A stretch of 64,000 nt of DNA from Pholiota molesta (taxonomy: Eukaryota; Basidiomycota; Agaricomycetes; Agaricales; Strophariaceae): contig JACGCK010000081.1 in assembly GCA_014925825.1 (NCBI GenBank), forward strand, positions 62,001-126,000, read 5' to 3'. This document shows positions 36,887 to 46,729 of the stretch, in pieces. Position 1 is the first letter of the stretch; the number at the start of each line of letters is the position of its first letter. The translations under genes and the position numbers were made by a program. The notes under the pieces were generated by a model that did not search any database, was not told the DNA's origin, and was given only the letters and a program-made list of their open reading frames with translations.

Positions 36887-37111
36887 CCGCGTGTGTCATA
36901 ATACATTCTGAGGTGTATGGAGGCTCTCTGTGTATGTTTCGTGTGCTTGAGTGACTTTGAGCATGGTGGCACGAGGCAAGGTCGTCTATTGCATTGTATA
37001 TGACCTAGTGTGTTTGAGTGCATGCTTGCATGTTCTATTCGTGTGCATTGCACATGCACCTGGGCATATTCTGGTGCATTTTCAGAGCATATACGGATGC
37101 AGTGCACATCA
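36887..37111 (-). mobile_element. Old, CpG-depleted LTR, right part
   Basis: 36887-37054 repeats 26072-26239 exactly; 37055-37111 supplies the rest of the old LTR up to GTGCACATCA, against GTGCGCATCA in the young copies. It shows the same CpG-to-TpG/CpA decay. Confidence 0.8.
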
Positions 37112-38017
37112 GCATGACACATTCAACACGCATCATTGACTCATCATGCTGTCGATGCACATCATTGTACATTCATATGTTTCCTTTTACGACAAACTCA
37201 CATGGCTGATCTTCATGATTCATTATTCATTAAAACTCAGAGTCACCAGGCCCTTTAACAAGGATTCCTCCAGAGGTCAACATCCTCTTTTAGAGGGATG
37301 GTCATGAGGCTAGGCCCAACCTGAATGTCTCCAGATATGGCAAAATTCCCCTATGAGTACAAGGCATACTAAAAATAGAATTTCCCACACCACCTATATT
37401 ATGCCACAAAAACAACAAGCAAATAATAATAAATACAAATATTGATTTCTATATCAATTTGCCACGATCAAGCCATAATTGTAGAGTATCCTTTCTCTTC
37501 CCTCCATCTTCTACTATTGTTCTTCAAAATTCACTCTAAAACAATATATGGTATATTTTCCTTTTAAACCATCAATATTATAAGTAAATATTCCACAAAT
37601 TCCTCTTAATCATGATTTGAACCTTTTTAGAATCCATTGCCAATCCAGCACAAATCCATCGGAACAAAGGGCACAATCTCGCCCATTTTGATCTCCAAAG
37701 TACACAGCTCAGACTACTTGGTAAGTATGTTTCTACTTATTTGATTTTCAATCTTTGTAAATTATCTCAATCATGCCAAGTATCAATTATTGATTAATCA
37801 AGTGTAACCCATTTTGCCTTTGTCTTTGCTTAGTCTGCCATCTATATTTCAGACCATCCAAAGTCAGTCTTGAATCTTGATTGAAGCATATTATTCTTGC
37901 AAATTTTATTATAATTACATTTTTTTCTATTATCACATCTTGATTTTATGTGCTTCTATCTTTTATTATATTGTTGTCCAAGGCTAACTTACAATTCTTC
38001 TTTTTAGATCTCACATC
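37112..38017. other. AT-rich, CpG-poor flank right of the repeat island
   Basis: About 0.9 kb of low-GC sequence with few CpG sites and no supported gene. A pyrimidine-rich tract ending in TTTTTAG near 38007 may be a 5'-UTR splice acceptor of the following gene. Confidence 0.45.
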
Positions 38018-39230
38018 ATGATCACAGCCCATTCCCCTATACCACTAGGTATGCCTCAAACCTTATTACCAAAATATTACAACATTGAACCTAAACTAAA
38101 TCTACATTTGTCTTTCTTTTATACTAGCTCAACCTACAATTTATCCACTCTCACCCTCACGATCAGTACATTCATTTGGGCATGAACCCAGTAACACCCC
38201 CAATCTTCTGCCAACTTGGACACCCCTGCCTGTTTTGGGAAAAACTTCCAAAAGAGAACTGGAGTTGGAGGATAACAATGCCGATGCTTTAGAGGTTGAT
38301 GAACTTGCATTTGATGATGACATCCAATCTCCCACCAAGAAACGAGCAACTTCTCTATACAGGTCAAGACTATCTCGCAGTCAAAGCACAAATGTATTGC
38401 CTAGGTGCGGAAGGGGAATCAACTCCAAAACTACCATACTACAAAGTGGGCAATACACCATTCCCAAAGATAAAGCTTTTCCAATAGCAGGCCCTTCAGA
38501 AATTCATGGAACACCTCTATCTTCTGACATTCCCGAGCCTTTGCTGTGGAGTGGAACTGTGATTGACAGTCATACATTTGCAAGCGATGTGGAAGCTGAA
38601 CACATCAGCTCTATTAGGGATACCAGCCCCATCATGCAAGATGGGCAACCGTTCCCTGAAGGGCAATCCTCTGCCTCCGATATCGAAGCATTCGGAGGTC
38701 CATCACAGGCCCACAATGTCCAGGATGCTTTCTCTCGGCGAACATTCATCTCTGCCGACACATCCATTCCCACCTCCGAATTCGTCCCATCCTCAGCGCC
38801 GACATATACAGTCAGGGAATACCCCAAAAGGCGTCGCAGGCAAGCTCAGCCCCAATGGGAGCCGCCAAAGGCGAGCAGGAACAAGGTCGTCATCCTCCCG
38901 ACTCGCGAAGCCGATGAAACCGAGCTGGAGGCGCTGACGAACGCGAGTGTCTCGCCTGTCGTGTTCCTTCGGCCCAAATACGCGGCGCTCCCTCGCGACG
39001 CGGAAAAAGAGGCAGCGATGAGGTGGAATCTCAGGTGGCTAAACAGGACTTTCGAGAAGTCGAGCGACAAAGGCAAGATGCAAGAAGGAAGTTCCAAGTC
39101 GCTGCTCGATAACGACGGTTCGAAGCCAATGGCGGTGCCGGAAATGACGCGCTCGCAGCGTCGCGATCTTATAATTGACGGCATCGACGGGAAGGAAGAG
39201 GAGCTTGAGTCGATTTCGTCGGAGCAATAG
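38018..39230 (+). CDS. Hypothetical protein of mosaic composition
   Basis: Two-exon model: ATG at 38018 (MITAHSPIPL), intron 38049-38127 (GT...AG, in frame), second exon to 39230, about 377 residues. The protein is polar and disordered-looking, with SPTKKRATSLYRSRLSRSQ, EYPKRRRRQAQPQWEPPK (a possible nuclear localisation signal) and a somewhat more structured C-terminus: VFLRPKYAALPRDAEKEAAM, MRWNLRWLNRTFEKSS. No family is recognised. The first ~700 bp are CpG-poor like the neighbouring repeat island, while from about 38,830 onward the DNA is CpG-rich like ordinary genes. It may be a lineage-specific gene partly exposed to decay. Confidence 0.65.
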
Positions 39231-40160
39231 GTTCTTGTTAATTCTCAATTTTCATTTTTATCGAAACGAAAGACCATAATACATTTCTAAAATCTATGCA
39301 GTATTCATTTCCAATTAGCAATCTATTAGGGGAGACAATCAGATTTGGATGACATACAATTATTCTATGCAGACCAGGTTCGACTGCGAGATGTGCACAG
39401 TAGTCTTTCTCAATATCGCGATTTTGTATCCTGTAGGTTTTTTGAATATTAGTTAGAGGATAGGAACATGGCTGGGTATGGGTCAGTCACCTTTGCATGA
39501 CAATCGCGCCTCAAAGCTGCGATTTGCTGCGATTTATTTCAACTTTTGGATATTATATAAGACAGAGATAGAAATATGGTTTGGCGACAGTGGACTGACC
39601 TCGGCGCCTTGATTTCGTGAATGTAAGTGTTCTTTCCTTCATTGGCGACTATCATTAGATCAAGTTTATGATGAAATGAACCGCAGATGTTCGTAATCAA
39701 ACAGCAGCAACCCAGTAGGCGGAGAATAAGATCGATCGCACACCATGCTCAGACCAACACACCCGTAGCCCGCAGACCATTTCATGCTCATGATACAGAG
39801 CGTCTTTGCAGAGATAATGAGTGCCTTCTCGGCCGTCGGAAGGTCGAGAGCTGTCACAGCGCTGGTCGAGGGCCCCCAGTGATGCGCCCAGTGCCAACAG
39901 TGACAAAATAGTCCGCCTCCTGAGAACATTGTGGCCGACATTCCATGGATAAACAGAGAAAAACCTTATCGCGAACACAGCCATTGTTGTGGTTCAGTCA
40001 TATGTTGCGTGGAATGTGTGGCATCCATGATGGTGGTCAAAGCGTACTGCCAGCGGACTTTCAAAGGCCCACAAGGCCTTGTTGATCAGTTCAACTTTGG
40101 CCAAGTCGCGTCCCATTTTCTCCCTCCTTTTCCCTCCCACCCTCACTCGCCCCCCCAACA
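39231..40160. other. Intergenic region before the zf-PARP gene
   Basis: A 930-bp stretch. Two overlapping minus-strand ORFs (39666-39984) are open for about 90 codons but lack homology signals I recognise and any splice support. CT-rich sequence just before 40161 looks like a core promoter or 5' UTR. Confidence 0.45.
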
Positions 40161-41766
40161 ATGGCCGAGAAAGCTAGCGGATACCGCATCGAGTACGCTG
40201 CATCGAATCGAGCCAAATGCAAGGGTTCGTTTATTTTATTTATTCTTCCTTGTGTACAGCAGACGCTGACGGCGTGCCCGTGATTTTTCTGTTGGTTACG
40301 CCCCTGCTGGTTGACTTTTAGGACCCAAACCATGCAGCGGTGAGTAGGCTAGCTTATGCTGAACATTGTCGATTTTTCTCATCCGAATCTAGGTACCCCC
40401 ATAACGAAAGGTAGTCTGCGGTTTGGAACGATCGTTGACGTTGGAAGCCACACCAGCTTGTGAGCGCCTCTCTGCAATTTCCAGAATCTCACCGGCCTAT
40501 GCTGAGCAATGTCCTACTATAGCGCCTGGAAGCACTGGGGCTGTGTCACTAAGAAAATTCTCGAGAACGCAAAGAAAGTACACGATGATGCATCTGACCT
40601 CGACGGCTTCGAAGACCTCAAGCCCGAAGACCAAGCTAAAATAGTCCAGGCATGGCAAGTGGGCGAAGTCGCTGACGAAGATATTCCAGACAGCGCAAGG
40701 AAGCCAGCGGCCGAGGATGGAGAGGAGAAGCCCAAGAAGGCCACTAAGAAGGCTACCAAGAAGAAAGCCGACGAAGATGAAGACGAAGAGGCCGAGGAGG
40801 CCCCGAAGAAGAAGAAGGCCAGCACTTCCAAGGTCTGTCATTGCTTATAAATAAACTGAATTCAACATTGCTGAATATTAATTGTAGAAGGCTGCCAAAG
40901 AGGCAGATGCAGATGAAGACGAGGAAAAGCCCAAGAAGAAGGCGCCCGCGAAAAAGGCGGAACCTAAAGAGAAGGCTGCACCCAAGGAGAAAGCTGCCCC
41001 TAAGGAAAAAGCTGCGCCCAAGGAGAAAGCTGCGCCCAAAGAGAAAGCTGCTCCCAAAAAGCGCGTTTCAAAGAAGAAGGTTCTGAATCATCACTATTGT
41101 TCGCACATCGTATACTGATGAAGTTCGTTTACCATCAACAGGCAGAAGAAGACGATGAATCGGGCGAAGATTTCAGCAAGGAGCTCGATGAAGTTCCCGC
41201 TGGTTCTGACGAAGACGAGGAAGAGGAGGAAGAGGCACCGAAGAAGAAGGCACCCGCCAAAAAGCCCGCATCCAAGGCTAAGGCAGAGCCGAAGGCTAAA
41301 GCTGAACCAAAAGCGAAGCCCGCGTCGAAAGCCAAAGCTGAGCCCAAGGCTAAAGCTGAGCCCAAGGCAAAAGCTGAGCCCAAGGCAAAAGCTGAGGCCA
41401 AGGCAAAAGCAGAACCCAAGAAGAAAGCTGCAGCTAAGAAGGCGAGTGATTGTGTTGAACGTCAACTCTGCGTCAACTGGTCTCATGAATGTGCCGACGA
41501 TTGCTTTATAGGACGAGGATGTTGAGATGGCCGACGAGACTGCAGCTGACGATGCTGATGAAGGCAGCAGCAAGAAGCGCAAGGTGCGTACTTGGGTGTT
41601 CACCCCGTATTGTCGTTCTGTATCTAACGTATCGTTTGGCTTTCAGCGCGCTCCTGCAAAGGCTGTAGAGGCTAAACCACCATCGAAGAAGGCCAAGGCT
41701 GTTTCGAAGACCAAGAAGAGCAAGGAGACCGTGGAAGATGAAGAGGAGGACGAGCTCGATGATTGA
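40161..41766 (+). CDS. PARP-type zinc finger protein with lysine/alanine-rich tail
   Basis: The start at 40161 (MAEKASGYRIEYAASNRAKC) leads into a zf-PARP domain assembled from tiny exons: AKCKGPKPCSG, TPITKGSLRFGTIVDVG, SFAWKHWGCVTKKIL, with the C...C...H-x2-C zinc ligands that in PARP1 and DNA ligase III bind DNA breaks. The rest is acidic and lysine-rich, including five PKEKAA repeats (exon 40889-41080) and about ten K-A-x-A-E-P-K repeats (41260-41441), resembling a histone H1 tail. No PARP catalytic or ligase domain follows. A nuclear DNA- or chromatin-binding role is likely but inferred. One intron (41442-41511) uses a GC donor. Confidence 0.87.
41442..41511 (+). other. GC-AG intron
   Basis: Reading frame is kept only if splicing runs from AAG|GCGAGT to TTTATAG|GAC; a GT donor two bases downstream would break the frame. 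The 70-nt length fits neighbouring introns. GC-AG introns are a known minor class. Confidence 0.65.
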
Positions 41767-42185
41767 TTGAATACCCATGAATGATACCAACAAGACATTC
41801 GATGCTTTCAATGCCTGGTGCTACTACTCCTTTACGCTTCAACCTTTTCATATCATAACGCTGATGAGAACATTTCCTTAGAGAATGCTCATTTAACTTC
41901 CTCATGTTGTCAGAATTTTTTGTAGTCGGGAAGTTTTAGTTTTCTTGTGTTGTTGCTCTGTACTATCACTTGCTTAATGGTCGCTGCTTTTCATGAAATC
42001 ATACGTGCTCTTTAACCTTTATAGTGGCAATTCCATTTCGGTGCTCAACAGTCTCGACTTCGGGTGCGCGTTCTATTTATAGCATCCCATGGTCCTTCTC
42101 CACTGCAGGTTTCAGTCGACTCATGGATCATGTCTTCCGATGCTCCTGACCATCGAATTATACTCACCTTTCACCCTTTTGACAA
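41767..42185. other. Intergenic spacer
   Basis: A 419-bp region with the 3' flank of the zf-PARP gene and the promoter of the next small gene; no other feature seen. Confidence 0.5.
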
Positions 42186-42623
42186 ATGGATAACCCTGAC
42201 GATGTCACTGACGCGCTAGAAGGCACTACTATGACGGAAGTTAATCCAGAGTGGGAACCCTGTTCTCCCAAACCCATTCACCGTACTCACCGCCTCGCCT
42301 ACCAGGTCAGTCCCAGACAACAATGGCATCGCCGACCCATGCCTACACCCGCACACCCTGTGGCCCTGGGACACCACGATGCCCGAGCCCTACCACACCG
42401 ACACGCACCCCATCTCCTTCAAGCTCTCCGAGGAGGAGATCGCGCTGTACGAAAACAACCCGACGAAGCTCGTGGGCGGATGTATCTGCCGGGCAAGGGG
42501 GAGAACCTGTGGGAGGTGACGGAGGTGGCGTATAGGAATACCGGGTGGAGCACGGTGGAGGTGGAGGAGGAGGGGACCAGGGCGCGGCATAAGATGTTGC
42601 TGGAAGATTTTTTCGGATGTTGA
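42186..42623 (+). CDS. Small hypothetical protein (splice model uncertain)
   Basis: No single frame looks right throughout. The most protein-like path is ATG at 42186 (MDNPDD), an intron of about 47 nt (GT at about 42204, AG at 42250), then SGNPVLPNPFTVLT ... DPCLHPHTLWPWDTT, FKLSEEEIALYENNPTKL. A further short intron (GTGGGC at about 42471 to GGGAG at about 42516) would join it to TEVAYRNTGWSTVEVEEE, ending EDFFGC at 42623. This gives about 115 residues. I recognise no family. A frameshifted pseudogene is possible. Confidence 0.4.
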   Translation: MDNPDDVTDALEGTTMTEVNPEWEPCSPKPIHRTHRLAYQVSPRQQWHRRPMPTPAHPVALGHHDARALPHRHAPHLLQALRGGDRAVRKQPDEARGRMYLPGKGENLWEVTEVAYRNTGWSTVEVEEEGTRARHKMLLEDFFGC

Positions 42624-42832
42624 AGCAGGGCGTGTTGCAGGGAGTGGAGTTTTAGGCGGTATTTTTTGGGTGGTGGATTTATTTATGCTCGGGCAAAGAT
42701 AATGGTATTGAACCTGTGCATGAAGATAATTTGAATGCGTATAAAATACAAAGATTGTTAATGCTGATGGAGTTTATATCTACGATAGATGATTCAATGT
42801 AAGTAGTGCGATGCTATATCATGTAAATGCGT

Positions 42833-43823
42833 CTAATAGCCGTTATAGCTGCCTCCAGAAGAAGAATCCGAGGCGGAGGTGGCAGCAGTTGTGGGCGTAG
42901 CGGCAGAAGGTGCAGATCCACCCGCTGAGGTAGCAGCAACGAGCGTAATGGTAGTTCCAGGGCCGACGTTGGCAGTCGGCAAATCATCTATTGCAGTCGT
43001 TGTTGGCGTTGGAACGGAAGTCGTACCGGTCCTCGTCTTTATGTGCATCATACCCGTCATCGTGGGACATGGTGTTGATTCCGCCTCTGAATCTTGAGAG
43101 GATACAGTGACCTGGCCGCCCTCGGCAATGATACTCGAGAGAATGCTGGACGCTTCTTGTGGAGAGACAGTCCTGGTGGTGGCCGAGATATCGACAGGCT
43201 GAGTGAGGGTGACAGTAACAGTGACGCGGTCCCGGGAGTCAGAGCCTACGTCTGTTGCAGTGGCAGTGGCAGATGCAGATGTTATCGAGGCTGAATTCGC
43301 AGTGGCTGTCTTGGACTTGGTGCCAGCATTGGATGAACCTGTAGAGTCTGTGCCCGTTATGCCCCCAGCGGCTCCGGTAGCTGCGATGATGGAGAGTGCA
43401 TTCTTTTCGCTGGTGCAACTCAGGCTCTGTCGGTAGCAATCAGAAGGTGTTCGCAGAGTATGAAAGAGAGATTATGCATACCGTGCCTCCGTTCCGCACA
43501 TTGGGAAGAGCGAAACACGATTGGCTTTTCGAGCACGCGTTCGAGGCTGCCCATGTATCGTTTTTGCAGGTAGCAATGGAATTAGAGACACACCCAGTGG
43601 TCAGATCTATGAAAGGCATGAGCAAAGCGCTACGTGAATTGGTGACTGACGACTTACTGCCACATGGAGAGCTTGTAGTGAGAGTCTGAAACTGGGCATT
43701 GAGAGCCTGGGCGGCCTGGCCACTAGTCAGGAGATTCGAGTTGGACACAAAAGATGCTGGCAAAGAGGATACTGCAGTCGACGCGCAAATGATGAAGACA
43801 AGTTGGAACTGAGGAAAATGCAT
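42833..43823 (-). CDS. Secreted CBM19-like protein with Ser/Thr-rich tail
   Basis: The start at 43823 gives a signal peptide (MHFPQFQLVFIICASTAVSS). Three exons; introns at about 43596-43667 and 43431-43483 keep the frame. A small Cys-rich module follows: LNAQFQTLTTSSPC, GCVSNSIATCKNDTW, CSKSQSCFALPN, GTSLSCTSEKNALSII. The Cys spacing and the SCFALP motif match fungal proteins annotated as CBM19, a module linked to chitin binding. The remaining ~200 residues are Ser/Thr/Ala-rich, likely glycosylated, and include TITLVAAT. It is a paralogue of the protein at 55727-57333. Chitin binding is inferred from the family only. Confidence 0.78.
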
Positions 43824-44168
43824 TATGCCAGGAGACTTGAAAGCTATCTAAGAATTAAACCAGGAAAATGAATGAAGAAATGAGAACGAGCCCCGGCCCA
43901 AAGAAACGAGTTTGAAACGAGAGAAGAGAGGGTCGCCTAGAGTTGACTAGCATTTTCAGGGACTTTATAAAGGCAAGAAGTGCCAAGAACAAAAGGAAAG
44001 CTTACGGGACTGTTTCCATGAGCCTCTCATTGTTCCCGAAATAGGCCGTGTAGTGCCGGGCCGGGTTTCCGGCATGCCGGCGCCGTGAGAACGGCCGCTT
44101 CCGAGCCAGAGCCACCAACTGTCCTCGTCGTCGTCCACCCCAACGCCTCTCGACACCGACAACTCAAA
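43824..44168. other. Divergent promoter region CBM19-like / eS26
   Basis: A 345-bp region between two divergent start codons, with pyrimidine-rich sequence before the ribosomal protein ATG. No other feature. Confidence 0.5.
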
Positions 44169-44847
44169 ATGGTGAGTTTCTTCAGCCCAAGAACCCTCTG
44201 CCGTCAGGCTCCCTACCGTCCTTGCGAAGTTTGCGCCGTTTGAAGGCGATTTTGAGATGGATGCGAGATGCGAGTTTTGGATGTCGTCTGGGTGATCAGG
44301 CCTATGCGAATGGATGCTGATCTTGACTCTTCCTCTGTCTGTTTCTCTAGACCAAGAAAAGAAGAAATGGCGGCCGTAACAAGAAGGGACGTGGCCACGT
44401 CACCTTCATGCGCTGCTCGAACTGCTCTCGTTGCGTCGGCAAGGACAAGGCCATCAAGAGGTTCACTGTGAGGAACATGGTCGAGAGCGCTGCTGTCCGA
44501 GATATCAGCGAGGCCTCGGTCTACCCTGGTGCGTAGCCTCCGTACTCCGTTCCCAATGTGTTATTAATTCCTTTCGAAATCTATAGAATATGTCATCCCC
44601 AAACTGTACATCAAAATTGCCTACTGCGTCTCATGTGCCATCCACTCGCACGGTGAGTTTCCTTAATCTTTTGGTAGAAAATCAGCCTCTAAAGCATACA
44701 TGTAAAGTTGTCCGTGTCCGCTCCCGTGAGGGACGCCGCAACCGTGCTCCTCCCCCCCGTGTCCGATGGAAGGATGGAAAGAAGGTCAACCCCGCTGTTG
44801 CTGCTGCCGAGGACGCAAAGGCTTTAGCTGGTGCTGCCAAGGCCTAA
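44169..44847 (+). CDS. RPS26: 40S ribosomal protein eS26
   Basis: Component of the small ribosomal subunit near the mRNA exit channel. Exon 1 is the ATG alone (44169-44171), followed by a 179-nt intron; further exons are 44351-44528, 44587-44652 and 44708-44847. The protein is about 125 residues: [78 protein letters not shown]. The two CxxC pairs of the eS26 zinc site are present. An intron directly after the start codon is common in fungal ribosomal protein genes. Confidence 0.98.
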
Positions 44848-45575
44848 ATCATTTGTATCTCATGCAGCCCACATTCCATTCGCAATAACATTGCTTTCGC
44901 CCACTTGACCTCTCTGCCTTAAGTCGCGGCGCCTGCTGAAGAACTATCTCAGCATCCAACGTTGTATTGTTAGGCTTTGCTCGCGGTGGATGGCATCCGT
45001 GGAAGAATGTTTCCAAATCACGAAACAGATCTAAGCAGAACAGTTGTCCCTAAGTAGCAATAAGATAGAGACTGGCGGAAATATAAGTCTGTTATCTGTC
45101 CTCCCGTGCAATACTACGAAGGTATAAATTTGATGAATATGTGGCGTCCACCGCACCAGCAACACACTGTATATCGTTCAAGTAGTACTAGTACGTCTTT
45201 TTAACTCGGACTATTCGCGTTTCCTGTTCGCCAGACTGAATGGACAAAAAATTGCATTGCGAGTACGAAATGTGGCTTTCACTACTATCTAGAAATCCAT
45301 CATCACCTTGAAACAAGGCATAGTGTTGCTAGCGAAAGCGAAGCCTGGAATCCATTCTCCGACTCTGTAGATAGGAAGACCCGTCCTCGCTCACGTTGGC
45401 GGTTGGAAGGGGGGCAAAAAGTCGTGAAGAGAAAAGCGCTGGCAAGCAAGGGATTTATAGAAAATTGTGGTGTTTGTGCGTGCTTGTATGTGCTCGTGAC
45501 GATGAAATTCTTTCTTCCACTCTTCGATTTGATATTCCTTGATCTAGATGCCAAAATCGCCACTGCCTCCATGTC
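44848..45575. other. Intergenic region between eS26 and tRNA-Pro
   Basis: A 728-bp stretch with no supported protein gene. ORFs on both strands near 45300-45680 overlap the tRNA and look random. Confidence 0.5.
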
Positions 45576-45670
45576 GGCCTTATGGTCTAGTAGCATGATT
45601 CTTCCTTTGGGTGATTTCCTTTCGGTGATTAAAATGGAAGAGGTCCTGGGTTCAACTCCCAGTGAGGCCC
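45576..45670 (+). tRNA. tRNA-Pro (anticodon TGG), with intron
   Basis: Acceptor GGCCTTA (45576) pairs with TGAGGCC (45663-45669), including one G-T pair. The D arm starts TGGTCTAGTAGC. Anticodon stem CTTCC/GGAAG encloses TTTGGG with anticodon TGG, interrupted after position 37 by an intron of about 23 nt (TGATTTCC...). The T arm is CTGGGTTCAACTCCCAG. A T-run (45671-45679) directly follows as a Pol III terminator. Confidence 0.88.
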
Positions 45671-45679
45671 TTTTTTTTT
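45671..45679 (+). terminator. Pol III terminator of tRNA-Pro
   Basis: Run of T directly after the tRNA 3' end. Confidence 0.7.
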
Positions 45680-45879
45680 GACTCTTTCGTGATTATCAGA
45701 ATCGGCTGGCATTGTTCCCTCTTTAGTTTTCAATTTTTAGTGTTCACTAACGTGAGTTTTTGTGAAGTTGTGTGGATGTTTTTTCGCGGTAAAGTAGTCT
45801 GAAGGATGGGACCGGGAGTGCCCACTCCACTTCCTTTGTGTCCCAAGGATGTAATGCTACAGCCAACGGAATATTTATA

Positions 45880-45961
45880 GGTCCAGTGGTCTAGTGGTTA
45901 TGATTTCTGTCTCACATTCGATGTACACAGAAGGTCCCCGGTTCGACCCCGGGCTGAACCA
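45880..45961 (+). tRNA. tRNA-Val (anticodon CAC), with 9-nt intron
   Basis: Acceptor GGTCCAG pairs with CTGAACC except for one C-A mismatch. The D arm is TGGTCTAGTGGTTATGA. Anticodon stem TCTGT/ACAGA encloses CTCACA..C with anticodon CAC and a 9-nt intron TTCGATGTA after position 37. The T arm is CCCCGGTTCGACCCCGGG. A T-run begins at 45963. A Glu (CTC) reading would put C at position 33 instead of the invariant T, so Val is preferred. Confidence 0.85.
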
Positions 45962-46729
45962 ATTTTTTTCGCTGTTGTTCTCCAAATCCATTTTTAGTTT
46001 TTTTTTACCCCAGTCTCCTGAATAGAATTTAACCCCTGGTTTATTTGTAACCAATGCAAGCAGTACTCAATTGCTCAAGCCTCAACGTACAATGACCATC
46101 ACACTCTTCGTTGCTTTACGCCAAATTAGAGGACCCAATATTACATACAGTATGCCCTAAAAAGAACTACCAGTTACCAACCTCACATCCTGCAACATTT
46201 TTTACAACGCTCATGAGTATGAGATAAAAGAATAGCTATGATAGGCGTAGTACGAGTAATATAAAAAAGTCCGGGGGGGGGGGGGGGGGGGGGGTATTTG
46301 TAAATATCGTGTTGTCGTAGTTAGTAGCTTCTGTCTGTCTGTCCGTCTTCTCTTTGGAGGGGGTGAGGTGCGGGGTGGAGGGTATAAGATACCCGGATAT
46401 CGTGGGTAGGGCACCGGTGTGATTTTGTGGGTTTGGTCTCCGCTGGGTTTAGTCTTATCAACGGTGACATGGGTGGGTAGGTGGGTGAAAAGACGTCTTT
46501 TCGGCCTGGGGAGAGGGGTTGTTCGCACTCTGCGCAGGAGCGCCAGGTATAAAAATAACGAAAGTGCCCCAGCCGGCGAGAGAGTGCGAAAAGGGAGAGG
46601 GAGGTTGGTTATGAGATGAGAAAGACAGACAGACCCAGGGCAAGGCGGCGTGTGCATGCATGCAAGAAAAGAAAAAAAAGGGTGGAGACAGACAAAGTCA
46701 AAAATAAAACACATCCGCAAGGCCAGCCT
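45962..46729. other. Intergenic region with poly-G tract
   Basis: A 768-bp stretch between tRNA-Val and the magnesium transporter stop. It contains an uninterrupted G tract of about 23 bases at 46272-46294; a 169-codon minus-strand ORF here owes its Pro residues to that tract and is not supported as a gene. Confidence 0.6.

Noticed and set aside
25266..37116. GCATG as target-site duplication of the old LTR
   Set aside because: GCATG occurs at 25266-25270 and 37112-37116, but alignment to the young LTR places the left end at 25311, so the match is probably chance.
39666..39984. Possible minus-strand gene of ~90 residues
   Set aside because: Two overlapping frames are equally open, with no signal peptide, motif or splice support.
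45880..45961. tRNA-Glu (CTC) reading of the second tRNA
   Set aside because: It would put C in place of the invariant T before the anticodon; the Val (CAC) fold with a 9-nt intron keeps T33 and pairs the stem fully.
46211..46720. 169-codon Pro/Ser-rich minus-strand ORF
   Set aside because: It is low-complexity, partly made by the G tract, and lies just past the end of a real gene.
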